A DNA stretch of 64,000 bases, taken from contig JADJXE010000001.1 of the NCBI GenBank assembly GCA_016716005.1, positions 3,547,001 through 3,611,000 on the forward strand, written 5' to 3'. This document shows positions 7,544 to 15,795 of the stretch, piece by piece. A program made the translations under genes and the position numbers. Position 1 is the first letter of the stretch, and each line of letters starts with the position of its first letter. A model generated the notes under the pieces. It was given only the letters and a program-made list of their open reading frames with translations. It was not told the DNA's origin and made no database searches. This DNA is from Acidimicrobiales bacterium. Lineage in GTDB: Bacteria > Actinomycetota > Acidimicrobiia > Acidimicrobiales > JADJXE01.

Positions 7544-7912
7544 ATGCCGGTCCCCACCCCGATCGACGCCTCCGAGGAGCAGCTCGCCCTCGTCCGCTAC
7601 GACGCCGACGGCCTGGTGCCCGCCATCGTGCAGGAGGAGGGCACGGGCCAGGTGCTGATGATGGCCTGGATGACCGAGGCGACCCTGCGCAAGACCCTGG
7701 CCACCGGCCGAACGGTGTTCTGGAGCCGTTCCCGCCAGGAGGAGTGGATGAAGGGCGAGACCTCGGGCGATCGCCAGTTGGTGCGCAGCGCGCGCTACGA
7801 CTGCGACGGCGACACGCTGCTCTTCGTGGTCGACCAGGAGGGCCGGGGGGCCTGCCACACGGGTGAGCGGTCGTGCTTCTACCGGGCCTTCGGGCCCGGC
7901 GACCGGGTCTAG
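7544..7912 (+). CDS. hisI: phosphoribosyl-AMP cyclohydrolase
   Basis: Third step of histidine synthesis: zinc-dependent hydrolysis of the PR-AMP adenine ring. The 122-residue protein is the monofunctional form; HisE is neither fused nor present in the window. The metal site is recognisable as YDCDGDTLLF (Cys87 and flanking Asp residues) with Cys104 and Cys111 of GACHTGERSCFYR. It is separated from the main his operon by the hydrolase/GroES pair but is transcribed with trpE, which starts 2 nt after its stop, so histidine and tryptophan genes share an operon here. Confidence 0.96.
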   Translation: MPVPTPIDASEEQLALVRYDADGLVPAIVQEEGTGQVLMMAWMTEATLRKTLATGRTVFWSRSRQEEWMKGETSGDRQLVRSARYDCDGDTLLFVVDQEGRGACHTGERSCFYRAFGPGDRV

Positions 7913-7914
7913 CG

Positions 7915-9429
7915 GTGCGGGTCCGCCCCGACCGGGAGGAGTTTCGGGCGCTGGCCCGGGCGCACACCGTGGTGCCGGTGTGGTGCGAGCTGCTCGGCGA
8001 CCTCGAGACGCCGGTCGCCGCCTTCCAGAAGCTGGTGGGCGACGGGCCCGGCTTCCTGCTCGAGTCGGTCGAGCACGGCGAACGGTGGAGCCGGTGGTCG
8101 TTCGTGGGTCGAGACCCGAGCGCCACCCTCGTGGCGCGGGGCGGCCGCGTCGAGGTGACCGGCGAGGTGCCGGCCTCGGTGCCCCTCGACCGGGGTGTCC
8201 TGGCCGCCCTCGAGGCCCTGCTCGGCGTCTCCCGGTCGCCCGACCTGCCCGACCTCCCGCCCCTGCACGGCGGGGTGGTCGGCTACTTGGGCTACGACGT
8301 GGTCCGCGAGGTCGAGCACCTTCCCGACGTGCCCCCGGACGACCAGCACCTGCCCGAGGCCGTGCTGTCGGTGATCGGCAGCCTGGCGGCGTTCGACCAC
8401 TGGCGCCAGCGCGTGACGCTGGTCGAGAGCGTGCCCGTGGGCGGCGGCGCAGACCCCGACGCCGCCTACGACGCCGCGGTGGAGCGGCTGGCCACGGCCG
8501 TGTCCGACCTCGGTCGCCCTCTGGCCTACGTGCCGGTGGAGCCCCCCGATCCCGACGACGCGCTCCCGCACGTGGTGTCCACCGTCGGCCGCGAGGGCTA
8601 CTGCCGGGCGGTCGAGGTGGCCAAGGAGCACATCCTGGCCGGCGACGTCTTCCAAGTGGTGCTGTCGCAGCGGTTCGACCTCGACCTCGACGCCGATCCC
8701 TTCGACGTCTACCGGGTGCTCCGTCAGGTGAACCCCAGCCCCTACATGTACTTCGTGCGCCACGCCGAGGTGACGCTGGTGGGCTCGTCGCCCGAGCCCA
8801 TGGTCCAGCTGCTCGGCGGGCGGGTGATCTCGCGGCCGATCGCCGGCACCCGCCGTCGTGGCCGCACCGACGAGGACGACCGGCGCCTGGCGGCCGAGCT
8901 GAGGGAGCACCCGAAGGAGGTCGCCGAGCACGTGATGCTCGTCGACCTGGCCCGCAACGACGTGGGCCGGGTGGTGCGGTACGGCACGGAGCGGGTCGAC
9001 GAGCTGATGACCCTGGAGCGGTACAGCCACGTGATGCACCTGACCTCCCAGGTGTCGGGCGAGCTGGCCGCCGGCAAGGGGCCCATCGACGTGCTGCGCG
9101 CGACGCTCCCGGCGGGAACCGTGTCGGGCGCCCCCAAGGTGCGGGCGATGGAGATCATCGACCAGCTCGAGCCCACCAAGCGCGGGCCCTACGCCGGCGT
9201 GGTGGGCTACATCGACTTCTCGGGCAGCCTCGACACCGCCATCGCGATCCGCACGATGGTGATCGGGCCCCGGGGGGCGTCGGTGCAGGCCGGCGCCGGG
9301 ATCGTGGCCGACAGCGATCCGGTGGCCGAGCACGAGGAGTGCGAGAGCAAGGCGCGCGCCCTGCTGGCCGCCGTGCCGGCGGCCCGGCGGATGACAGCCC
9401 GGCGGGCGGCCGCAGGCGGCCCGTCGTGA
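7915..9429 (+). CDS. trpE: anthranilate synthase component I
   Basis: Chorismate-using enzyme of the first committed tryptophan step; makes anthranilate with ammonia from TrpG. The 504-residue protein has the N-terminal LLES motif (FLLESVEHGERWSRWSFVG) linked to tryptophan feedback binding, then the chorismate-binding core: VFQVVLSQRF, NPSPYMYFVR, PIAGTRRRGRT, LVDLARNDVGRV and GTVSGAPKVRAMEII. No trpG or trpD lies in the window. GTG 7915 follows hisI by 2 nt; an upstream in-frame start at 7873 would overlap hisI. I saw no leader peptide or attenuator. Confidence 0.95.
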   Translation: MRVRPDREEFRALARAHTVVPVWCELLGDLETPVAAFQKLVGDGPGFLLESVEHGERWSRWSFVGRDPSATLVARGGRVEVTGEVPASVPLDRGVLAALEALLGVSRSPDLPDLPPLHGGVVGYLGYDVVREVEHLPDVPPDDQHLPEAVLSVIGSLAAFDHWRQRVTLVESVPVGGGADPDAAYDAAVERLATAVSDLGRPLAYVPVEPPDPDDALPHVVSTVGREGYCRAVEVAKEHILAGDVFQVVLSQRFDLDLDADPFDVYRVLRQVNPSPYMYFVRHAEVTLVGSSPEPMVQLLGGRVISRPIAGTRRRGRTDEDDRRLAAELREHPKEVAEHVMLVDLARNDVGRVVRYGTERVDELMTLERYSHVMHLTSQVSGELAAGKGPIDVLRATLPAGTVSGAPKVRAMEIIDQLEPTKRGPYAGVVGYIDFSGSLDTAIAIRTMVIGPRGASVQAGAGIVADSDPVAEHEECESKARALLAAVPAARRMTARRAAAGGPS

Positions 9430-10328
9430 GCGCCGTCGAGGGCGGCTACGCCACCCTCCGCCGCGACGTCGGGGCGGTGTGGCTGGCCCGTGACGTGGTG
9501 ATGGTGCAGGGGCCGGACGCAGCCGCGTTCCTCCAGGGTCAGCTGAGCCAGGACGTGCTCGGCCTGGACGTGGGGGCGTCGGGGTGGTCCTTCGTGCTCC
9601 AGCCCCAGGGCAAGGTGGACGCCTTCGTCCGGGTGCTGCGCAGCGGCGACCACGCCTACGTCCTCGACATCGACGGGGGCTGGGGGGAGGCGCTGCTGGC
9701 CAGGCTCCGCCGGTTCCTGCTCCGGGTGCAGGTGGAGCTGGCCCCGATCGAGTGGCGCTGCCTGGCGATCCGCGGGCCGCGCGCCCACGCGGTGGCGCGT
9801 CCCGCCGAGGGCCGCGTCGTGGTGCCCGCCGATTGGCCCGGGCTCCCGGGTGTCGACCTGCTGGGCCCGTCGCCGGCCGTTCCGGACGGCGTGGCCGTGT
9901 GCCCCCTCGGCGCCTACGAGGTGGTCCGGGTCGAGGCCGGCGTCCCGACGATGGGGGCCGAGCTCACGGAGGCCACGATCCCCGCCGAGACCGGCCTGAT
10001 CGACCGGGCGGTGAGCTTCACCAAGGGGTGCTTCACGGGCCAGGAGCTGGTGGCGCGCATCGACAGCCGGGGCGGCAACGTCCCTCGGCACCTCCGGGGG
10101 GTGGTGATCGGGGCCGGTGGCGTCCCGCCGGTGGGCGCCGCGGTCGTGGTGGGCGGGGCCGAGGTCGGGCGGCTCACGAGCGTGGCGACGTCTCCCGAGC
10201 GCCAGGCGCCGGTGGCGCTGGCCTACGTCGCCCGGGCGGTGGTGCCCCCCGCCGAGGGCGAGGTGGTCTGGGGCGGTGGCGCGGCGCCGGCCAGCGTGGA
10301 GGAGCTGCCGCTCGCCGGCCGGGGTTGA
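9426..10328 (+). CDS. ygfZ: folate-binding protein YgfZ
   Basis: GcvT-related tetrahydrofolate-binding protein that supports assembly or repair of iron-sulfur enzymes. The 300-residue length fits. The diagnostic motif KGCFTGQELVAR is present with its conserved Cys202; the N-terminal MVQGPDAAAFLQGQLSQDV and PQGKVDAFVRVL are also characteristic. The C-terminal barrel domain follows (LRGVVIGAGG to about residue 290). GTG 9426 overlaps the trpE stop by 4 bp, so it is translated with trpE. It converges on the proline-rich gene 22 bp later. Confidence 0.93.
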   Translation: MSAVEGGYATLRRDVGAVWLARDVVMVQGPDAAAFLQGQLSQDVLGLDVGASGWSFVLQPQGKVDAFVRVLRSGDHAYVLDIDGGWGEALLARLRRFLLRVQVELAPIEWRCLAIRGPRAHAVARPAEGRVVVPADWPGLPGVDLLGPSPAVPDGVAVCPLGAYEVVRVEAGVPTMGAELTEATIPAETGLIDRAVSFTKGCFTGQELVARIDSRGGNVPRHLRGVVIGAGGVPPVGAAVVVGGAEVGRLTSVATSPERQAPVALAYVARAVVPPAEGEVVWGGGAAPASVEELPLAGRG

Positions 10329-10350
10329 CGGGTCGCCGACCGGAGCGGGC

Positions 10351-11300
10351 TCACCACTCCGGGGGCAGGCCGTCGGGGGGCGGCGGCGGGACGCCGGGCT
10401 CGGCGAACCCCAGCGGGGGTGGGAAGGCGGGTGGAGGGCTGGAGGGCGCCGGACCCGGCGCCGGGGGCGGGGTCATCGGCCCGCCGTGCGGGCGCACGAC
10501 CCGCTGGGCGCGCTGCAGGGTGTCGACGTCGCGCCGGTCGACCACCACCAGGGCCCCGAGCCACGTGAACGGCACGTTCTGCGCGACGAGCTGGCGGGCC
10601 AGCTCGCCCCGCTCGGACAGGGTCCAGCCGTCGAGGCGAACCTCGATCTCGACCGCCTGCTCGGGGACCTCGTCGGGCGGGGGCGGCGCCGGCGCGGCCT
10701 CGCCGCCGGCCGAGGCAGGGGGCCAGGTCGACGCCTCGGCGGCGGGTGGGACGGCCCACGAGGCGACCAGCTCCTCCGAGCGCTCGGGAGCGGTCCAGGC
10801 GGGGCCGGCCCCGGCCGGTGGCGGGGTCCAGGCGGCCGGGGGCTCCTCCGGGACCGGTGGCGGGGCCCAGGCGGCCGAGGGCTCCTCGGGCGCGGGGGTT
10901 CGACCGGCGGCGGGGGTTCGACCGGCGCCGAGGGCTCTTCGGGCGCGGGGGGTTCGACCGGCGGCGGGGGCTCGACCGGCGGCGGGGGCTCGACCGGCGG
11001 CGCGGCGGGCTCGACCGGCGGCGGGCCGGCGACCCCGGCGGGGGGCTCGACCGGCGCCGCGGGGACCTCGGCGGGAGGCGCCTCGGGCGGAGGTGGGCCC
11101 GTCTCGCCGAGGGCCTCGGATGCCGGCCCGGCTCCGGGCGGCGGGCTCGCCGCAGTGGCGGCCGGTGCCTCGGGTGGATCGGCGTCCTCCACCCCGCCGT
11201 CGCGCACCAGGCTGGTGGGCTCTCCCAGGATGAGGTAGCGCTCTTCGTGGCGGCCGAGGGGGTCTGGTGCCCAGCCCGTGCTCGCCGTGTCCGTCGTCAT
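10351..11300 (-). pseudogene. DUF2510-like, proline-rich protein; reading frame broken by a 1-nt deletion
   Basis: From ATG 11300 (GGAGG 5 nt upstream) the protein begins GWAPDPLGRHEERYL, resembling the short DUF2510 motif of actinobacteria. A long Pro/Glu/Val repeat (units PVEPPP) follows. At 10894-10898 a run of five G replaces six G in the sister repeat at 10946-10951, and the frame shifts. In the shifted frame coding continues as PAPEEPSAAWAPPPVPEEPP, then a compact C-terminal domain (EIEVRLDGWTLSERGELARQ, LVVVDRRDVDTLQRAQRVV) and a proline tail ending at 10351. Restoring one G gives about 316 residues. It could be a true mutation, slippage-based switching or an assembly error. Function unknown. 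Confidence 0.65.
10894..11050 (-). repeat. PVEP-coding tandem repeat
   Basis: Imperfect 18-nt units (GTCGAGCCCCCGCCGCCG type) plus a longer duplicated unit coding EEPSAPVEPPPP. The two copies of the longer unit, near 10880 and 10930, differ by one G in a homopolymer, the site of the frameshift. Confidence 0.7.
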
Positions 11301-11331
11301 GCCGGCCTCCACCGCCCTGTCCTCGCCGACC

Positions 11332-11337
11332 AGCGTA
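11332..11337 (-). promoter_or_regulatory. putative -10 element (TACGCT) of the proline-rich gene
   Basis: On the minus strand TACGCT would give a leader of about 25 nt containing a GGAGG ribosome site before ATG 11300. The divergent TAGGGT at 11360-11365 points toward the thioredoxin-like gene. Confidence 0.35.
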
Positions 11338-11359
11338 GGTGCCCCCTCCGGACCGGCGG

Positions 11360-11365
11360 TAGGGT
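11360..11365 (+). promoter_or_regulatory. putative -10 element (TAGGGT) of the thioredoxin-like gene
   Basis: TAGGGT would start a leader of about 28 nt that includes AAGGAGG (11386-11392), the ribosome site that selects ATG 11400. Confidence 0.35.
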
Positions 11366-11399
11366 GCCGCCGGCGACCATGAGGGAAGGAGGCACCGCC

Positions 11400-11975
11400 A
11401 TGGCCGTGTCGTCCACGATGCTCCCCATCGGCACTCCGGCGCCCGATTTCAAGCTTCCGGACCCCTCGGGCGTGGTGCACCGCCGGGACGACTCGGCCGG
11501 AGCGCCGGCGTTGCTCGTCATGTTCATCTGCAACCACTGCCCCTACGTCCAGCACGTGCGCGAGCGCCTGGCCGTCGTGGCCGCCGAGCTGCAAGCGCGT
11601 GGGGTGGCGGTGGTGGCGGTCAACAGCAACGACCCGGACCAGTATCCCGAGGACGCTCCCGAGAGGATGGCCGAGGAGATCGACCGGTTCGGGTACACGT
11701 TCCCGTACCTGTTCGACGAGGACCAGGTGGTCGCCCGTGCCTACCGCGCCGCCTGCACGCCCGACTTCTTCCTCTTCGACGCCGACCGCCGCCTCGTGTA
11801 CCGCGGTCAGTTCGACGACAGCCGCCCGGGGAAGGACATCCCCGTGACCGGGGGCGACCTGGTCGCGGCCGTCGACGCCGTCCTGGCCGGGGGGCCGGTC
11901 CCCGAGCCCCAGCGCCCCAGCCTGGGCTGCTCGATCAAGTGGCGGCCGGGCAACGAGCCGGAGTGGGCCGCCTGA
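11400..11975 (+). CDS. thioredoxin-fold redox protein (AhpC/TSA-like)
   Basis: A 191-residue cytoplasmic thioredoxin-fold protein. The N-terminal GTPAPDFKLPDPSG is the AhpC/TSA-redoxin opening, and the active site is CNHC (Cys44, Cys47) in MFICNHCPYVQHV, a CxxC different from the CGPC of thioredoxins. ACTPDFFLFD carries the cis-Pro loop. The tail SLGCSIKWRPG includes another conserved-looking Cys. Probable thiol-disulfide or peroxide reductase; substrate unknown. ATG 11400 is chosen over ATG 11379 because AAGGAGG lies 7 nt upstream of it. Confidence 0.87.
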   Translation: MAVSSTMLPIGTPAPDFKLPDPSGVVHRRDDSAGAPALLVMFICNHCPYVQHVRERLAVVAAELQARGVAVVAVNSNDPDQYPEDAPERMAEEIDRFGYTFPYLFDEDQVVARAYRAACTPDFFLFDADRRLVYRGQFDDSRPGKDIPVTGGDLVAAVDAVLAGGPVPEPQRPSLGCSIKWRPGNEPEWAA

Positions 11976-11997
11976 TCGACCCGGCCGGTGGCAGCCG

Positions 11998-12492
11998 GTG
12001 ACCCACTACGAGGTCCTGGGCCTGGCGCGGGGCGCAGAACCAGCCGAGGTGCGCGCCGCGTACCTGCGGTCGGCGCGCCGCCACCACCCCGACGTCCACG
12101 CCGGTGCCGATCCCGCCACGCGCCGCTGGCACGAGCAGCAGATGCGTCTCGTGACGCAGGCGTGGGCGGTGCTCGGCGACCCCGTTCGCCGAGCCGCCTA
12201 CGACCGACGGCCGGATGTGCACGAGCCCGCCGCCGAGCCCCTCGACGAGCGGCTCGACGACGGCGAGCTGCTCGACGCCGAGCCCGTGTCCGGGGCTCGG
12301 CCGGGGAGGGCGCTGGTGATGGCGCCCGCGACCATGCTGGTTGCGGCCGCGCTTGCCCTCGGGGGGAGCCTGGTGTTCCGCTCGCCGGCGCTGCTGGCCC
12401 TGGCCGGGCTCGCCGCCGTGGGGGCGCTCGCCCTCTTCGTGCTGGCGCCGTTCCTGGTGATGGTGGCCGCTCGACGGGGCGCGGACCGCTGA
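11998..12492 (+). CDS. membrane-anchored J-domain protein
   Basis: A 164-residue protein with an N-terminal J domain (about 1-70: HYEVLGLARGAEPAEVRAAY, the HPD motif in RRHHPDVHAG, then AYDRRP). J domains stimulate DnaK-type Hsp70 ATPase. An acidic linker leads to two hydrophobic segments (about 103-122 and 127-158), so it is likely a membrane-tethered co-chaperone. It lacks the Gly/Phe and zinc-finger regions of DnaJ. GTG 11998 is 22 nt after the thioredoxin-like gene; no strong ribosome site is visible. Confidence 0.83.
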   Translation: MTHYEVLGLARGAEPAEVRAAYLRSARRHHPDVHAGADPATRRWHEQQMRLVTQAWAVLGDPVRRAAYDRRPDVHEPAAEPLDERLDDGELLDAEPVSGARPGRALVMAPATMLVAAALALGGSLVFRSPALLALAGLAAVGALALFVLAPFLVMVAARRGADR

Positions 12493-12558
12493 CCCGCGTC
12501 GGGCCACCTCGGCCCGGCCGTGCCATGATCCCGCCGCCGTCCGTCCCCAGGGGGTCCC

Positions 12559-12864
12559 ATGTCGAAGATCTCGGTCGTCGCTCGCCTCACCGCCCAGGCC
12601 GGCAAGCGAGACGAGCTGCTCGCCGCGCTGCAGCCGCTCATCGACGGCGCGGCCGGGGAGCCGGGCACCCTCCTCTACCTGTTCAACACCGACGCCCAGG
12701 ACCCGGATGTGCTCTGGATCTACGAGCAGTACGCCGACCAGGCCGCCTTCGATGCCCACTCCTCGTCGCCCGCGATGAAGCAGGCCGGAGCGAGTCTGGC
12801 CGGCCTGGTGGCGGGGGCGCCCGAGCTGCACTTCGGCGCACCCGTCGCCGGCAAGGGCCTCTGA
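12559..12864 (+). CDS. antibiotic biosynthesis monooxygenase (ABM)-fold protein
   Basis: A 101-residue dimeric alpha/beta ferredoxin-like protein of the ABM/YgiN type. Typical features are the first strand ISVVARLTAQAGKRDELLAAL, the GTLLYLFNTDAQDPDVLWIYEQYADQ core split over two strands, and the FDAHSSSPAMKQ helix. Family members include quinol monooxygenases, but function here is unassigned. A GGGGG purine run lies just before ATG 12559. It sits 38 nt ahead of trpC and may be cotranscribed with it. Confidence 0.82.
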   Translation: MSKISVVARLTAQAGKRDELLAALQPLIDGAAGEPGTLLYLFNTDAQDPDVLWIYEQYADQAAFDAHSSSPAMKQAGASLAGLVAGAPELHFGAPVAGKGL

Positions 12865-12902
12865 CCCGGGCCGCGGCCGGCGCGCGAGACCCGCGGCCCG
12901 CC

Positions 12903-13706
12903 ATGGCGACGTACCTCGACCGCATCCTGGTCGCCCACCGGGCCTCGGCGGCCCAGGACGCCCGCCCGCTCGACGAGCTGCGGGCGGCGGCCCGGCGGTC
13001 CCCGCCGGTGCGGGGCTTCCGGCAGGCCCTGGAGGCGGCGTCGACCGAGCGGCTGGCCGTGATCGCCGAGGTGAAGCGCCGGTCGCCCTCGAAGGGGCGG
13101 CTCGCCGAGCTGCAGCCGGCCCCGATGGCCCGCTCGTACGAGGCCGGCGGCGCGGCCTGCCTGTCGGTCCTCACCGACGCCGAGTTCTTCGGCGGGTCCC
13201 CGGCCGACCTGGCCGAGGCCCGCGCCGCGGTGGGTCTCCCCGTCCTCCGCAAGGACTTCACGGTCGACGGGCGCGACGTGTGCGACGCGCGCCTGATGGG
13301 CGCTGACGCGGTGCTCCTGATCGTCGCCGCCCTCGACCACGCCGAGCTGGCCGGGCTGCACGGCTTGGCCGTGTCGCTGGGCCTCGACGTGCTGGTGGAG
13401 GTGCACGACGAGTCCGAGCTGGCGCAGGCGCTGGCCATCGGGGCCTCGCTGGTCGGGGTGAACCAGCGCGACCTGTTCACCTTCGAGGTCGACCCCGTCC
13501 GGGCCGAGCGCCTGGCCGGTGCCATCCCCCCGGGGGTGGTGAGGGTGGCCGAGTCGGGCGTGCGGGGGCCGGTCGACGCCGAGCGGCTGGCCGCCGCCGG
13601 CTACGACGCGGTGCTGGTGGGGGAGTCGCTCGTCACCGCGGCCGACCCCTCCGCAGCCGTGGCGGCTCTCCGGGCGTCCCGCTCACCCCGCCACCGGCGC
13701 TTGTAG
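12903..13706 (+). CDS. trpC: indole-3-glycerol phosphate synthase
   Basis: Ring-closing decarboxylase that makes indole-3-glycerol phosphate from CdRP. The 267-residue barrel shows the signature block IAEVKRRSPSKG with catalytic Lys, SVLTDAEFFGGS, LRKDFTVD, VEVHDESEL, GVNQRDLFTFE and AESGV. It is not fused to TrpF, which is separate downstream. ATG 12903 opens the gene; the frame extends further upstream only as a shadow. First gene of the trpC-trpB2-trpF-trpB-trpA run. Confidence 0.96.
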   Translation: MATYLDRILVAHRASAAQDARPLDELRAAARRSPPVRGFRQALEAASTERLAVIAEVKRRSPSKGRLAELQPAPMARSYEAGGAACLSVLTDAEFFGGSPADLAEARAAVGLPVLRKDFTVDGRDVCDARLMGADAVLLIVAALDHAELAGLHGLAVSLGLDVLVEVHDESELAQALAIGASLVGVNQRDLFTFEVDPVRAERLAGAIPPGVVRVAESGVRGPVDAERLAAAGYDAVLVGESLVTAADPSAAVAALRASRSPRHRRL

Positions 13707-13709
13707 GCT
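13704..13709 (+). promoter_or_regulatory. putative -10 element (TAGGCT) before trpB2
   Basis: TAGGCT overlaps the trpC stop codon and could drive a roughly 34-nt leader bearing GGAGGAG (13736-13742) ahead of the trpB2 TTG start. Confidence 0.3.
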
Positions 13710-13748
13710 CCCGGCGCCTCGATCACCGTCTACCCGGAGGAGCCCCCC

Positions 13749-14999
13749 TTGCGCTGGACGCTCAGCCCCGACCAGGTGCCGACCGCCTGGTTCAACGTGT
13801 TGCCCCGGTTGGCGGAGCCCATGGATCCGCCGCTGCACCCGGCCACCCGGGAGCCGGTCGGCCCCGGTGACCTCTCCCCGCTGTTCCCCATGGCCCTGAT
13901 CGAGCAGGAGATGTCGCCGGAGCCGTGGATCGACATCCCCGGCGAGGTGCTCGACATCCTGCGGCTGTGGCGGCCCACGCCCCTGGTGAGGGCTCGCCGC
14001 CTCGAGGAGGCGCTCGGGACGCCCGCTCGCATCTACTTCAAGGACGAGTCGGTGTCGCCGGCCGGCTCGCACAAGCCCAACACGGCCGTGCCGCAGGCCT
14101 TCTACAACAAGCAGGAGGGCATCGCCCGCCTCACCACGGAGACGGGTGCCGGGCAGTGGGGCACGGCGCTGTCGTTCGCCTGCACCCAGTTCGACCTGGA
14201 GTGCAAGGTGTACATGGTGCGGGCCTCGTACGACCAGAAGCCGTACCGCAAGATCATGATGGAGGTCTGGGGCAGCGAGGTCGTGCCCTCGCCGGTCGAC
14301 GACCCCGACAGCCCGGGCTCGCTGGGGCTGGCCATCACCGATGCCGTGCGTGACGCGGCCGGCCGGGCAGACACGCACTACGCGCTGGGGTCGGTGCTCA
14401 ACCACGTGCTGCTCCACCAGACTGTGATCGGCCTCGAGGCCAGGGAGCAGCTGCGCGCCGCCGGCGAGGATCTCCCCGACGTGGTGATCGCACCGTGTGG
14501 CGGCGGGTCGAACCTCGGCGGGATCTCGTTCCCGTTCGTGCCCGACGAAGGGGTGCGCCTGGTGGCCGTCGAGCCGGCGTCGTGCCCCACGCTCACCGAG
14601 GGCACCTTCGACTACGACTTCGGCGACGCTGCGGGGCTCACGCCGCTGCTCCCCATGTACACGCTCGGCCACGAGTTCATCCCGCCGGCCATCCACGCCG
14701 GTGGCCTGCGCTACCACGGCGACTCGCCGATCATCTCCCACCTGGTGCGCACCGGTCGGATGGAGGCGGTGGCGTACCCGCAGGGCAAGGTGTTCGAGGC
14801 GGCTCGCCTGTTCGCCAACACCGAGGGTCGCCTCCCGGCCCCCGAGGCCGGCCACGGCATCCGGGCCGCCATCGACGAGGCCCTGGCGGCCAAGGAGGAG
14901 GGCGACGAGCGGGTGATCCTGTTCAACTACTGCGGCCACGGCCTGCTCGACCTGTCGGCCTACGACGACTTCCTGCACGGGCGCCTGCTCGACGAGTAG
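13749..14999 (+). CDS. TrpB2-type tryptophan synthase beta chain
   Basis: A PLP enzyme of the TrpB2 (TIGR01415-like) group, 416 residues, distinct from the classical TrpB at 15796. The PLP lysine is Lys109 in GSHKPNTA, and the phosphate-binding loop is CGGGSNLGG. TrpB2 proteins have an extended N-terminal region (PLHPATREPVGPGDLSPLFP here) and usually do not pair stably with TrpA; they condense free indole with serine, or serve as salvage enzymes. The start is TTG 13749, supported by GGAGGAG 6 nt upstream. It lies inside the trp operon with a second trpB two genes on. Confidence 0.92.
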   Translation: MRWTLSPDQVPTAWFNVLPRLAEPMDPPLHPATREPVGPGDLSPLFPMALIEQEMSPEPWIDIPGEVLDILRLWRPTPLVRARRLEEALGTPARIYFKDESVSPAGSHKPNTAVPQAFYNKQEGIARLTTETGAGQWGTALSFACTQFDLECKVYMVRASYDQKPYRKIMMEVWGSEVVPSPVDDPDSPGSLGLAITDAVRDAAGRADTHYALGSVLNHVLLHQTVIGLEAREQLRAAGEDLPDVVIAPCGGGSNLGGISFPFVPDEGVRLVAVEPASCPTLTEGTFDYDFGDAAGLTPLLPMYTLGHEFIPPAIHAGGLRYHGDSPIISHLVRTGRMEAVAYPQGKVFEAARLFANTEGRLPAPEAGHGIRAAIDEALAAKEEGDERVILFNYCGHGLLDLSAYDDFLHGRLLDE

Positions 15000-15051
15000 C
15001 CGCGGTGCGGGCGGCGCCGCCTCCGGGTGGGGGCAGGCTCGGCCGGTCGGG

Positions 15052-15057
15052 TACCGT
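15052..15057 (+). promoter_or_regulatory. putative -10 element (TACCGT) of trpF
   Basis: TACCGT is 9 nt before the trpF GTG, in the 67-bp gap after trpB2; consistent with a second, leaderless promoter for trpF-trpB-trpA. Confidence 0.45.
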
Positions 15058-15066
15058 CCTCTCTCC

Positions 15067-15723
15067 GTGTGGGTGAAGATCTGCGGGATCACGAGCGAGG
15101 ACGACGCCCTCCTCGCCGTCGCGCTCGGGGCCGATGCCGTGGGCTTCGTCTTCGCGCCCTCGCCGCGCCAGCTGTCGCCGGTCGTGGCCCGCGACATCGC
15201 CCGGCGGCTCCCCGGTGAGGTGCGCACCGTCGGCGTCTTCCGCGACCAGGTCCCGTCGAGGGTCGTCGAGATCGTGAACGAGGCCGGCCTCCAGGCCGCG
15301 CAGCTCCACGGTCACGAGACGCCCGAGATGACGCGCTACGTCCGCGAGCGGGTGCCGTTCGTGATCCAGGGCTTCGCCGCCGGCGACCCGGCCCTGGCCC
15401 GGGCGGCGGACTATGCCGCCGACGCCATCCTCATCGATTCGGCCAGCCCCGGCTCGGGCGAGGTGTTCGACTGGCGGCTGGCCGAGGGCGCACCCTCGGG
15501 CCGTCGGCTCATCCTTGCGGGCGGGCTCGACGCCGACAACGTGGCCGCGGCCATCGAGCGCGTCCGGCCGTGGGGCGTCGACGTGGCCACCGGCGTGGAG
15601 TCCGGCCCGGGCCGCAAGGACCCCCGCAAGCTGCGGGCCTTCATCGAGGCTGCCCGAGCGGCCGCGCCCGAGCCCTACGAGGGTTCGGACGATGCGCCGT
15701 ACGACTGGGCCGAGGACGCCTGA
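15067..15723 (+). CDS. trpF: phosphoribosylanthranilate isomerase
   Basis: Amadori isomerase of tryptophan synthesis, a 218-residue barrel. Catalytic Cys6 lies in VWVKICGITSEDDA; further landmarks are DAVGFVFAPSPRQL, AAQLHGHE, AILIDSASPGSGEVFDW with the catalytic Asp, ILAGGLDADNV and the phosphate loop VDVATGVESGPGRKD. Many actinobacteria lack trpF because PriA does both jobs; here the dedicated enzyme is present. GTG 15067 follows TACCGT by 9 nt. An acidic tail (YEGSDDAPYDWAEDA) extends past the barrel. Confidence 0.95.
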   Translation: MWVKICGITSEDDALLAVALGADAVGFVFAPSPRQLSPVVARDIARRLPGEVRTVGVFRDQVPSRVVEIVNEAGLQAAQLHGHETPEMTRYVRERVPFVIQGFAAGDPALARAADYAADAILIDSASPGSGEVFDWRLAEGAPSGRRLILAGGLDADNVAAAIERVRPWGVDVATGVESGPGRKDPRKLRAFIEAARAAAPEPYEGSDDAPYDWAEDA

Positions 15724-15795
15724 GAGCGTGCACCCGTCCCGCCCCCCGGCCCCATCCCCGCCCCTGTCCCGCCGCCGCCCGGAGGATCGCTGACC

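Noticed and set aside
7880..7915. Tryptophan attenuator upstream of trpE
   Set aside because: trpE begins 2 nt after hisI; there is no leader peptide with Trp codons or competing hairpins.
10223..10759. Reverse-strand 178-codon open frame near the end of ygfZ
   Set aside because: It overlaps ygfZ antisense, is Arg/Pro/Ala-rich without motifs, and is out of frame with the coding part of the proline-rich gene.
10880..11050. Possible CRISPR array in the repeated segment
   Set aside because: Units are 18 nt, in frame, contiguous and code PVEPPP; there are no unique spacers.
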